41,325 nt of DNA, from contig JABFXC010000167.1 in NCBI GenBank assembly GCA_013361935.1, forward strand, positions 1 through 41,325, written 5' to 3'. Under the pieces are notes generated by a model. That model was given only the letters and a program-made list of their open reading frames with translations, was not told the DNA's origin and ran no database searches. This document shows positions 1 through 10,871 of the stretch, one piece after another; position 1 is the stretch's first letter; each line of letters opens with the position of its first letter. Origin of the DNA: Gemmatimonadaceae bacterium (GTDB lineage Bacteria; Gemmatimonadota; Gemmatimonadetes; Gemmatimonadales; Gemmatimonadaceae). The translations under genes and the position numbers were made by a program.

Positions 1-1
1 G

Positions 2-808
2 GACGAGGCGTCCGCGCTCGAGCCACTGCCGCTCGTGCTCGCGCTGACGACCCGCGAGCGCGCGCGCGCCGCGCTGCGCGCGGCCTTACCGAGGCGGCGC
101 GGGCGCGTTCTCGTCGTCCGATCCGCGGACGAAGTGGCGACGACGATGCGCGGGGCGCTCACCGACGTGGTGGTGATCGACATCGCCGCGCCGGGCCCGG
201 AGACCGAGCGGGCCGCCGCCCTGGCTCGCGAGTTCCCGAGCGTGCCCTTCGTCGGGCTCGCGCCGCTGCGGGCGGGCGACGGGCCGGCGCTGGCCAACGC
301 CGCGATGCACGACTTCGCGGATGTCACCGTCGACGGAGTCGACGACGGCGTGCTTCGCGCGATCATCGCCCCGCTCCTCTTCTCGACGCGATTCGCCGCC
401 GCGCTCTGGACGCCCCCTCCATCGCTCGGGCTCGAGGCTCCGCTCCAGCAGTCCGCGTGGCGCTGCGTGGTCGCGCGCGGAGGACGGCCGATCAGGACCA
501 CGGAGCTCGCCCAGGCGCTCGGCGTGACGCGCGAGCATCTCAGCCGATCGTTCTCGTCGGCGGGAGCGCCGAACCTGAAGCGGGTGATCGATCTCGTGCG
601 ACTGCTCGCCGCCGCGGAGCTGGCGAAGAACCCCGGCTACGACGTCCGCGACGTCGCCCGCGTTCTCGGCTTTGCCTCCGCTTCGCACCTCTCGAGCACC
701 GCGCAGCGCGTGGTCGGGACCAGACCCGCGTCGCTCTCGCGTCTGCGCGCGGTCGACCTGGTCGAGCGGTTCGGACAGGGGCGGGGGCGGAGCCGGCGGT
801 CGACCTGA
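2..808 (+). CDS. AraC-type HTH regulator with receiver-like N-terminus (5' partial)
   Basis: The frame is open to the left edge, so the gene is probably cut. A GTG at 35 could start it, but that codon lies inside what looks like the first beta strand (PLVLALTT), so the true start is likely upstream. The first ~110 residues alternate short hydrophobic strands and helices like a response-regulator receiver. They include VVVID, which could hold a phospho-acceptor Asp, but the usual acidic pair after strand one is missing. The C-terminal ~100 residues have the two helix-turn-helix units of the AraC family (TTELAQALGVTREHLSRSF, then VRDVARVLGFASASHLSSTAQ). It probably binds DNA and controls transcription; targets are unknown. 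The stop lies one base from the stop of the convergent gene. I am confident of the AraC-type HTH and less so of the pseudo-receiver. Confidence 0.75.
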   Translation, partial: DEASALEPLPLVLALTTRERARAALRAALPRRRGRVLVVRSADEVATTMRGALTDVVVIDIAAPGPETERAAALAREFPSVPFVGLAPLRAGDGPALANAAMHDFADVTVDGVDDGVLRAIIAPLLFSTRFAAALWTPPPSLGLEAPLQQSAWRCVVARGGRPIRTTELAQALGVTREHLSRSFSSAGAPNLKRVIDLVRLLAAAELAKNPGYDVRDVARVLGFASASHLSSTAQRVVGTRPASLSRLRAVDLVERFGQGRGRSRRST

Positions 809-809
809 C

Positions 810-1217
810 TCAGGACTGGGCGGCCCGCGATCCGCGCGCGGCTTCCGCGTCCGCCTCGACCAGCCGTTCGAGATAGGCGAGATATCCGGCGACCAGCCGG
901 CCGACCAGCCCCGCCTTCGATCCAAGATCGGCGCAGGTGGCGAGAGGAAAGAGCTCCGCGTGCCGCGCGATGGCGATCCCGGTCTCGAGCGCCGCCGCCT
1001 TGTCCCGCGCGCCCCGAAATGCATCGCGCTGGGCTTCGGGCGTCTCCTTGACGTGTGCGCGGGCGACCGCGAGCGCGACCTCGCTGCTGCAGCGGACGAG
1101 CAGGTCGACGAGCGTCCGGGTCTCCGGGCGGCTGGTCTTCCGCGCGAGGCGGGCGATCTCCCCCGCGGTCGCGACCGCCTCCTGCCAGACCTTGAGCTCG
1201 CGGACATTGGAGGGCAT
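810..1217 (-). CDS. four-helix-bundle protein (S23/IVP-like family)
   Basis: The predicted product is 135 aa from the ATG at 1217; an in-frame extension to 1277 is possible but adds an atypical Arg-rich leader. The start [26 protein letters not shown] and the middle ([16 protein letters not shown]) fit the four-helix-bundle family first seen as proteins encoded in 23S rRNA intervening sequences. Stand-alone copies are common in bacterial genomes and their role is not settled. The family is also related to the Avd accessory protein of diversity-generating retroelements, but no reverse transcriptase is present here. The gene converges on the AraC-type gene and diverges from atpA. It is small, soluble and mostly helical, with no signal peptide. 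Confidence 0.75.
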   Translation of the reverse strand: MPSNVRELKVWQEAVATAGEIARLARKTSRPETRTLVDLLVRCSSEVALAVARAHVKETPEAQRDAFRGARDKAAALETGIAIARHAELFPLATCADLGSKAGLVGRLVAGYLAYLERLVEADAEAARGSRAAQS

Positions 1218-1322
1218 GGCAGGAATCTCGCGGCGGAAACCGCCGCCCCGTGACCGGAAGCACTCCGCCCGCGGCAATCCTCCGCCAGCCGATTCCGACC
1301 CCGGCGGCTTGCACGGAAAGGG

Positions 1323-1346
1323 AGCTTGTGATAATTTTCACAAGCT
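1323..1346. promoter_or_regulatory. CRP/FNR-superfamily-type operator upstream of atpA
   Basis: A 24-bp inverted repeat, symmetric at 22 of 24 positions, has the core TTGTGA-N6-TCACAA at 1326-1343. That is the textbook CRP-type half-site arrangement (TGTGA-N6-TCACA) and also matches the motif described for HcpR-type regulators. It is AT-rich in a GC-rich neighbourhood, lies 42 bp before the atpA ATG, and is in the divergent gap between the four-helix-bundle gene and atpA. The palindrome is directly visible; which regulator binds and whether it activates or represses is inference. A possible -10 (TATAGG, 1346-1351) abuts its right edge. Confidence 0.6.
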
Positions 1347-1387
1347 ATAGGCTGGCATTCGCCGATCGCATTTTTTCTGATACCGAC

Positions 1388-5331
<3,944 letters not shown>

Positions 5332-5334
5332 CCG

Positions 5335-5586
5335 ATGCTCAACGTCTCGGTGGTTTCGCCGGAGCGCACGCTGTTCGAGGGGCAGGCGGAGTCGGTCGTC
5401 GCGCCGGCCTTCGACGGCGAGGTGGGGATCCTGAGCCACCACGCACCGATGCTCACGCTCCTCGGCAGCGGAAGGGTTCGTGTCCGCTCCGCGGGAGGCG
5501 AACAGCAGTTCACCGTCGCCGGCGGCTTTCTCGAGGTCGCGGACGACCGCGTCCGCGTGGTGACCGAGCGCGCCGAGACGGTCTGA
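5335..5586 (+). CDS. atpC: F1Fo ATP synthase subunit epsilon, short form
   Basis: The predicted protein has only 83 residues, beginning MLNVSVVSPERTLFEGQAES and containing GEVGILSHHAPML. That is the N-terminal beta-sandwich domain that contacts the rotor. The usual epsilon has 130-140 residues, with a C-terminal pair of helices that can extend into the head and inhibit ATP hydrolysis; these helices are missing here. The reading frame ends cleanly and the operon terminator follows 18 bp later, so it does not look like a frameshift. Short epsilon subunits are known from some other phyla such as Bacteroidota and Chlorobi. I infer that epsilon-mediated inhibition of hydrolysis is absent or done differently. 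Confidence 0.92.
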   Translation: MLNVSVVSPERTLFEGQAESVVAPAFDGEVGILSHHAPMLTLLGSGRVRVRSAGGEQQFTVAGGFLEVADDRVRVVTERAETV

Positions 5587-5604
5587 CGCGGCATCGCCGC
5601 CAGC

Positions 5605-5642
5605 CACGAAGGGTCGGAGCCGATCGGCTCCGACCCTTCGTG
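5605..5642 (+). terminator. 38-bp perfect palindrome after atpC
   Basis: Two 19-bp arms (CACGAAGGGTCGGAGCCGA and its exact complement) meet with no spacer, 18 bp after the atpC stop. It can form a long hairpin on either strand. No T-run follows, so it may end transcription without a classical U tail, act as an RNA 3'-end stabiliser, or work with Rho. Its position at the end of the atp operon favours a terminator role. Confidence 0.7.
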
Positions 5643-5720
5643 CTTCCACGAGGCGAGGCCGGCGCTCCTCGTCGCACCATTGTTGCAAGACGGCGGGCGA
5701 ACACCCCACAGGGAGAACGT

Positions 5721-6395
5721 GTGAACGACCGCCGATTCCTCATTACGTCGCTGCTCGCCGGATATGTGGCGCTCGCCCTGGCGTCGCGCGGGGCGTCCGC
5801 GCAGATGCCCGCGACGCCGGTGCTGCAGAACGCATGGGCCAACGCTGGTGCCACCGCCGCGGTCGACTACGGCCACGCGCGGGGAGAGAACGCATGGGCG
5901 GCCGCGCTCGCATGGGCGCCGGGCGGTTCGCGGTTCCAGCTCAGTCTCGGCGGCGGCGTGATCAGCGACTCGGCGAGCAACCGTGGCGGCTACGGGGCGC
6001 GGATCGCGGTCCCCCTGGTGAGCTTCGCGGGGGGAAGCATCGGAACGGCTGTCTTCGGCGGAGTGGGGTTCACCTCGCACGGTTCGACGCAGCAGGCGAA
6101 CTTTCCGGTAGGCGCATCGTTAGGCTGGCGGCACGCGCTCGGCGCGACGCGGGGAATCAGCGCCTACGTCGCGCCCTTCTGGGTGCTGACACGCGCGAAG
6201 CTCGATACGGTCAGCACGACCCGCGGGCTCGTCCGGGCGTCGGTCGGTTTCGACATCACGCTTGCGTCGCAGCTCGGTCTGACGATAGGGTATGAGGATG
6301 GCGCGCGGGCGAAGGAGTCCGAGCCCGGCGTCCGCGGCGGAGTGTTCGGGATCGCGCTGTCGTACGCGTTCCGCCGGCAGAACGGCGGGTCGTGA
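5721..6395 (+). CDS. exported outer-membrane beta-barrel-like protein, unknown function
   Basis: The product is 224 aa from a GTG at 5721, preceded by GGGAG at 5711-5715; this start gives a clean signal peptide (hydrophobic core FLITSLLAGYVALALA, cleavage near GASAQ). The mature part is rich in Gly, Ala and short amphipathic strands such as RFQLSLGGGVISDS, SIGTAVFGGVGF and QLGLTIGYEDG. It ends in an aromatic strand (GVFGIALSYAFRR), a pattern typical of small outer-membrane barrels. I do not recognise the family. It stands alone between the atp terminator and a region with a hairpin before the next gene. Confidence 0.7.
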   Translation: MNDRRFLITSLLAGYVALALASRGASAQMPATPVLQNAWANAGATAAVDYGHARGENAWAAALAWAPGGSRFQLSLGGGVISDSASNRGGYGARIAVPLVSFAGGSIGTAVFGGVGFTSHGSTQQANFPVGASLGWRHALGATRGISAYVAPFWVLTRAKLDTVSTTRGLVRASVGFDITLASQLGLTIGYEDGARAKESEPGVRGGVFGIALSYAFRRQNGGS

Positions 6396-6466
6396 TCTGC
6401 ACTGACGGGCTCGCCGGGCAGCCGGGCGTGAGCCGTCACGGGCTGGCCGGCGGTGTGCGTTCCCGA

Positions 6467-6487
6467 GGGGGCAAGGAACTTGCCCCC
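6467..6487 (+). terminator. hairpin between barrel gene and receiver gene
   Basis: GGGGGCAAG and CTTGCCCCC form a 9-bp GC-rich stem with a GAA loop, 72 bp after the barrel gene stop and 36 bp before the next start. There is no T-run. It may end the upstream transcript or sit in the leader of the receiver gene. The rest of the 6396-6522 gap is GC-rich with an imperfect dyad near 6404-6438 and no clear promoter. Confidence 0.45.
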
Positions 6488-6522
6488 ACTGGCATCCATA
6501 CCCTTGCATCGCGGATGTTCTG

Positions 6523-6915
6523 ATGGAAACGCTGCCCCCCATCCTCGTGGTGGACGACAATCACGACAACGCCGAGATCATCCGGCAGTACCTCGAAGTC
6601 CGCGGGTACCCGATCACCGTGGCTCATAGCGGCGACGAGGCCCTGGCGATCTTCGAGGACGTGCGCCCGGCGCTCGTTCTGCTGGACGTGATGATGCCCG
6701 GGCGCGACGGATGGGAGACCTGCCGCCTGATGAAGCAGCATCCGACTCTCGGCCGGAACGTGCGGATCGTGATGGTGACCGCGCTCGACGACTGGTCGGA
6801 CAAGCGCGAGGCGCTGCAGACCGGTGCCGATGATTACGTCGAGAAGCCGTTCGATCTCCCCAAGCTCGCGACCACGGTACAGCGGAACCTCGCGATGCTG
6901 AAAGCGGCCTCGTAG
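6523..6915 (+). CDS. stand-alone response-regulator receiver protein
   Basis: The product is a 130-aa single receiver domain of the CheY type. All key residues are visible: acidic pair D11-D12, phospho-acceptor D55 in LVLLDVMMPGRDGW, T86 on strand four and K108 in VEKPF. There is no output domain. Such proteins relay phosphate from a histidine kinase to a partner protein; no kinase is in the window. The next gene, an EAL-domain protein whose own receiver-like domain lacks the phospho-site, begins 15 bp downstream, so the two are probably co-transcribed and may act together. That link is inference. Confidence 0.93.
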   Translation: METLPPILVVDDNHDNAEIIRQYLEVRGYPITVAHSGDEALAIFEDVRPALVLLDVMMPGRDGWETCRLMKQHPTLGRNVRIVMVTALDDWSDKREALQTGADDYVEKPFDLPKLATTVQRNLAMLKAAS

Positions 6916-6930
6916 CCGTACCTTGCGCGC

Positions 6931-8571
6931 GTGAACAAGAGCGTACTTCTCACCGACAGCGGCGACGTCGCGCTCGACGCCGCCGTCGCGCAGCTCGACG
7001 CGTGGCGCGCGATGGTGCTCCCGTCGGCCGAGCTCGCGCGCGCGATCGGCCGCGAGCGCGGGGTCCGCGCCGTGTACGTCACGGTCGAGAGCCCGCCGGC
7101 CCTCCGCGAGATCGTGGAGAGCGCGCACGCGCGCGGGATCCCCGTCATCGTCGGGTGCAAGGACGACGCGGCCCGCCGCCGGGCGATCGAGCTCCGCGCC
7201 GAGGAGTGGCTCCGTCTCCCCGCCGATGCCGACGAGATCGCCGGCCGCGTGCGCTCCGCGCTCATGCGCGCGATGCCCGGGGACGCGCCGAACGGCGATC
7301 GCGCCGAGCGCGCCGAGCAGGCGCAGATGCTCTACGACTTCATGACCGGGCTGCCGACGCTCCCCGTCATGATCGAGCGCATGCGGCCGCTGATCAAGGA
7401 GCGCGGCGAGCTGGTCGTCGTCTACTTCAACTTCGTTCGCTACTCGAAGATCGAGGAGATCTACGGCTGGGAGAAGCTGGACGCCGTGCTCGAGACGACC
7501 GCCGCCGCGGTGAAGGAGTTCCTCGACGGCCACGCGCTGCAGGCGTCGCGCGTCATGGTCAGCTACACCAACGACGACGACTTCATCTTCTTCCACGTGC
7601 CGCCGGCCGGGGAGACGCGGGTCTCCGAGCAGCAGATCACGATGCTCGTCGGGCGGCTCGAGCAGCACGTGGCGTCGCGCATCGAGGCGGCGCACGGTGA
7701 GGACATCGCGGCGCTCTTCGACATCTATCTCGGCCTCGCGCGCGTCTACTACAACCCGAAGCTGCGGCTCGAGCGGCTGATCTACCGCGGGATCCGCGAG
7801 GCGGCGACGGCGGCGAAGAGCGTCGAGGAGCGCGAGCGCGCTCGCCGCGTCGAGGATCTGCGGACCAGCCTCCGCGACCGCGCCGTGTACGTCGACTACC
7901 ATCCGATCGTCGTCGCGTCGACGCAGCAGATCTTCGGGTACGAGGCGCTCGCGCGCGGCGTCATGCGCAGCCTGCGCAGCCCGGAGGTGATGTTCGACGT
8001 GGCCGCCGAGGCGGATCTCATCTGGGAGCTGAGCCGCCTCTGTCGCAGCCGCGCGATCGAGGGCATCGACACGCGGCTCGGCCCGGGCGAGCTGCTCTTC
8101 ATCAACGTCGACCCGCACGACTTCGCCGATCCGGCGTTCACCGAGCGGGAGGTCACCGATCCGTCGCGCGTCGTCATCGAGATCACCGAGCGCACCGCGA
8201 TCAAGGACTACCCGAAGTTCCGCGAGCGGCTGAAGGCGTTCCGGGAGATCGGCTACCGATTCGCGGTGGACGACGCGGGCAGCGGCTACGCCGGGCTGGG
8301 ATCGATCGCCAACCTCGAGCCGGACTTCATCAAGCTCGACATCTCCCTCATCAACGCCATCGACACGAACTTCATCAAGCAGAATCTGGTCGAGTCGATG
8401 GTCCGCTTCGCGAACGAGCACGGCGCGCAGGTGATCGCCGAGGGCGTGGAGCGCGCCGAGGAGTTCGAGACGGTGAAGCAGCTGGGCGTGCATCTCGTGC
8501 AGGGATTCTTCCTGCACCGACCCAGCTCGGCGCCCGCACCCGCCGCGACGGCTCCCGCCTCGTCGGCCTGA
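6931..8571 (+). CDS. c-di-GMP phosphodiesterase (EAL) with degenerate receiver and GGDEF domains
   Basis: The product is 546 aa from a GTG. Residues ~1-110 resemble a receiver fold, but the phospho-Asp position reads VYVTVE and the Lys is absent. Residues ~130-300 resemble a GGDEF domain whose signature is replaced by TNDDDF at about 213-218, so it should not make c-di-GMP. Residues ~305-540 are an EAL domain with its catalytic and metal ligands all visible: E338 (YEALAR), N392 (INVDP), E417 (EITER), D447-D448 (DDAGSGY), K468, E504 (AEGVE) and Q524. I therefore predict an active phosphodiesterase that hydrolyses c-di-GMP, probably controlled by the degenerate domains. It follows a stand-alone receiver gene and converges on the waaA-like gene, with 10 bp between stops. 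Confidence 0.9.
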   Translation: MNKSVLLTDSGDVALDAAVAQLDAWRAMVLPSAELARAIGRERGVRAVYVTVESPPALREIVESAHARGIPVIVGCKDDAARRRAIELRAEEWLRLPADADEIAGRVRSALMRAMPGDAPNGDRAERAEQAQMLYDFMTGLPTLPVMIERMRPLIKERGELVVVYFNFVRYSKIEEIYGWEKLDAVLETTAAAVKEFLDGHALQASRVMVSYTNDDDFIFFHVPPAGETRVSEQQITMLVGRLEQHVASRIEAAHGEDIAALFDIYLGLARVYYNPKLRLERLIYRGIREAATAAKSVEERERARRVEDLRTSLRDRAVYVDYHPIVVASTQQIFGYEALARGVMRSLRSPEVMFDVAAEADLIWELSRLCRSRAIEGIDTRLGPGELLFINVDPHDFADPAFTEREVTDPSRVVIEITERTAIKDYPKFRERLKAFREIGYRFAVDDAGSGYAGLGSIANLEPDFIKLDISLINAIDTNFIKQNLVESMVRFANEHGAQVIAEGVERAEEFETVKQLGVHLVQGFFLHRPSSAPAPAATAPASSA

Positions 8572-8581
8572 CCGCGGCTAC

Positions 8582-9871
8582 CTAACGGCGCGGGCCCGCG
8601 AGGAGCGACTCGACGAGCGCGACGCTCCGTTCCGTGGCGCCGAGGTTCTCCTGCACGAGGCGTCGGGCAGCCTCTCCCGCTGCTGCGCGCGCCGCCGCGT
8701 CGTCGAGCCAGCCGAGCAGCGACGCGCGGAGCTCGTCGACCCCGTCGACCGTTCGCGCGCCGCCGGTGACGACGAGCAACGACGCCTCGCGGCTGTTGCC
8801 ATGGCGCGGTCCGAAGAGGACCGGCACTCCGTAGGCGGCCGGCTCCAGAACGGAATGGATCCCCGCGCCGTGGAAGGCGCCGCCGACGAACGCGATGTCG
8901 GCCAGCGCGTACAGCTCCCCGAGGACGCCCACACGGTCGACGATGACGATGTCCGCCGCCGCCGCGGCGAGGGCGCCGAGCCTGGCCCAGCGAGCGCCGG
9001 TGCGCGCTGCCCACCGCTCGATCGGGGCGAGATGCTCGGCGGTCGGCTCGTGCGGAGCGATGACCAGGCGGAGCTCCGGGTGTCGCGAGCGAGCGGCTTC
9101 GATCGCCGGGAGGAGCTCGCGCTCGTCGGCGGGCCACGTCGATCCGGCGACGAGGGTGGGCCGCGATGCGCGAAGGGGGGAGAGCAGGGGACCGGAGCGA
9201 TCCGCGGCGGCGGCCCGCGACCACACCTGATCGAAGCGCGTATCGCCCGTCACCGTCACTGCGTCGCGACGGCAGCCGAGCGCGACGAGACGCTCCGCGT
9301 CGTCGGCGCTGATCGCCCCGACGGCGTCGAGCGCGGTGTAGGCGTCGCGCAGGAGCCTGGGGGCGACGCCGCGCAGCCGTGACGAGCCCGCGGGGAGTGT
9401 CGCGCTGATCAGCCCGAGCGCCGTCCGGCGTGCCGCCGCCTCTCCCACGAGAACCGGCCAGACATCCAGCTTGCTGAAAACCAGAGCATCGGGACGGAGC
9501 GCATCGAGCGCGGCGCGCGCGGCCGCCGGCGTGTCGAAGGGGAGGACGTCGCGAAAGTCGACGTCGAGCCGATTCGCGAGGTCGATGGCGCTGGGCGAGA
9601 AATACGTGTAGGCGAGCTGCAGCCGCGGGCGGCGGCGACGCAGGTCCGCGAGCACCGGCCGCGCCTGGAGCCCCTCGCCCACCGATGGGGCGTGCATCCA
9701 GAGGAGCGGTCGGGACGGGTCGCGTCCACCCCATTCGGCGATCCGGCGTCGCACACCGCGCCGCGCCGCCAGGGACCGGCGGAGCTTCCCGCCGCCCGGG
9801 GGAACGAGCGACGTGGCCGCTTGGGCGAGGAGCCCAGCGGCCACGTAGGCGAGACGCAGCACCGGATTCAC
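8582..9871 (-). CDS. waaA: 3-deoxy-D-manno-octulosonic acid (KDO) transferase-like protein
   Basis: The product is a 429-aa GT-B glycosyltransferase expected to add KDO to lipid A precursor at the inner membrane. An N-terminal hydrophobic segment (residues ~4-24) would anchor it. WMHAPSVGE (58-66) carries the conserved Glu base, and TGDTRFD, GSTWPADE, IAPHEP and VLEPAAYGVPVLFGP are typical. Two spots differ from the usual family: the segment normally like ETELWP reads SKLDVWP (133-139), and the loop normally like GGHNPLEP reads GAGIHSVLEP. It starts 27 bp after the dsbA-like gene stops on the same strand, so they are probably co-transcribed. Family assignment is firm; the exact acceptor and number of KDO units added are unknown. 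Confidence 0.85.
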   Translation of the reverse strand: MNPVLRLAYVAAGLLAQAATSLVPPGGGKLRRSLAARRGVRRRIAEWGGRDPSRPLLWMHAPSVGEGLQARPVLADLRRRRPRLQLAYTYFSPSAIDLANRLDVDFRDVLPFDTPAAARAALDALRPDALVFSKLDVWPVLVGEAAARRTALGLISATLPAGSSRLRGVAPRLLRDAYTALDAVGAISADDAERLVALGCRRDAVTVTGDTRFDQVWSRAAAADRSGPLLSPLRASRPTLVAGSTWPADERELLPAIEAARSRHPELRLVIAPHEPTAEHLAPIERWAARTGARWARLGALAAAAADIVIVDRVGVLGELYALADIAFVGGAFHGAGIHSVLEPAAYGVPVLFGPRHGNSREASLLVVTGGARTVDGVDELRASLLGWLDDAAARAAAGEAARRLVQENLGATERSVALVESLLAGPRR

Positions 9872-9898
9872 GTCGTTACGCCGCCGCGGGCGTCGCGC

Positions 9899-10588
9899 TC
9901 AGCGGGCGGCGGCGAGTGCCCGGTCGAGCGCGGCGCGAAACTCCGGAAGGGGAACGGCTCCCTCGAGGCGAGCGTCTCCGATGAAGAACGTCGGGGTGGC
10001 GCGGACTCCCGCGTCATCCACGCGCCGCGCGTCGGCCTCGATCATCGGGCGCGTTGCGTGCGACTCCACGCACGAGCGATAAGGGACCGCGTCGACCCCG
10101 ACGGAGCCGGCGAGCGAGTCGAACAGCTGTTTCGGGTCGGGCATCCGCTCCCAGACGTCCTGAGTGCGGAAGAGCGCGTCGTGCATCTGCCAGAAGCGGC
10201 CCTGGGCCGCGCTGCACATCGCCGCCTCGGCGGCGGGGAGCGCGTTGGCGTGCATCGAGAGGGGGAGGTTCACATACGCGACCCTGACCTTGCCGGTGGC
10301 GACGTAATCGCGGACGAGGGTGGCGAAGACCTCGTCGTGCCATTGCCGGCAGTAGGGGCACTGGAAATCGCTGACGATCACCAGCCACAGCTTTGCGCCG
10401 GAGTCCCCCTGGATCCGCCCCTTGTCGGCCCGTGCGAGGAGGCTGGCGGAGTCCGAGACGGCGGTGGCAGCGGACTCGCGGCCGCCCGCGGGGGATGCCG
10501 ATGCCGAACGCGCCGGCTCCGGGGTGGAGCAGGCGGACAGGGCGAGGGTGACGCAGAGCGCGCGGAGGGGAAGCAAGGCGGAGAGCAT
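9899..10588 (-). CDS. DsbA-family thioredoxin-fold lipoprotein
   Basis: The product is 229 aa from the ATG at 10588; the open frame upstream of it is Arg/Pro-rich and not protein-like. The N-terminus is a lipoprotein signal with lipobox LSAC (C20), followed by a Ser/Ala/Pro-rich linker. The thioredoxin-fold domain has the active site FQCPYCRQW (C77, C80) and the cis-proline loop VRATPTFFIG. It is expected to oxidise or isomerise disulfides in exported proteins while tethered to a membrane. It is probably the first gene of a two-gene minus-strand unit with the waaA-like gene. The partner reductase/oxidase is not in the window. Confidence 0.88.
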   Translation of the reverse strand: MLSALLPLRALCVTLALSACSTPEPARSASASPAGGRESAATAVSDSASLLARADKGRIQGDSGAKLWLVIVSDFQCPYCRQWHDEVFATLVRDYVATGKVRVAYVNLPLSMHANALPAAEAAMCSAAQGRFWQMHDALFRTQDVWERMPDPKQLFDSLAGSVGVDAVPYRSCVESHATRPMIEADARRVDDAGVRATPTFFIGDARLEGAVPLPEFRAALDRALAAAR

Positions 10589-10871
10589 GCGGGGGTGGGG
10601 AGGTGAGCGCGAACGACTGAACCTAGGGGTTGCCCGGCGGTGGCGCGAGTGGGCGCGGTCCGTGCGATAGGGCGTGCGGCGGCGGACGGCGCGGGGCGAG
10701 ATGCAGGAGGAGCGCGGTGTGGAACAGGGGGCATGTCTCTTGCACCTCAGCCGTTCCACATGAGCGCCGGCGTGAGGGCCGGACGCGCCCCCGGCACTCG
10801 TACCGCCGATTCCCGCGCAGGAACGGCGAGGCGAGGGCCGCGACCGCACATCATTCCGGATTGGAGGCTTC
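10589..10871. other. divergent intergenic region before the ten-gene envelope operon
   Basis: These 283 bp separate the dsbA-like gene (minus) from the first barrel gene (plus). They are GC-rich with no recognisable RNA. An 8-bp dyad TGTGGAAC/GTTCCACA (10718-10725 and 10753-10760, 27 bp apart) is the only clear structure and could be an operator or a long-loop hairpin. A good Shine-Dalgarno sequence (GGAGG, 10863-10867) precedes the ATG at 10872. No convincing -35/-10 pair was found on either strand. Confidence 0.4.

Noticed and set aside
810..1217. Four-helix-bundle protein as an Avd-type part of a diversity-generating retroelement
   Set aside because: No reverse transcriptase, template repeat or variable repeat was seen in the window; stand-alone copies of this family are common.
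1250..1387. Upstream extension of atpA to an ATG at 1250
   Set aside because: The added 46 residues have no match to AtpA, cross the palindromic operator and would leave no promoter space.
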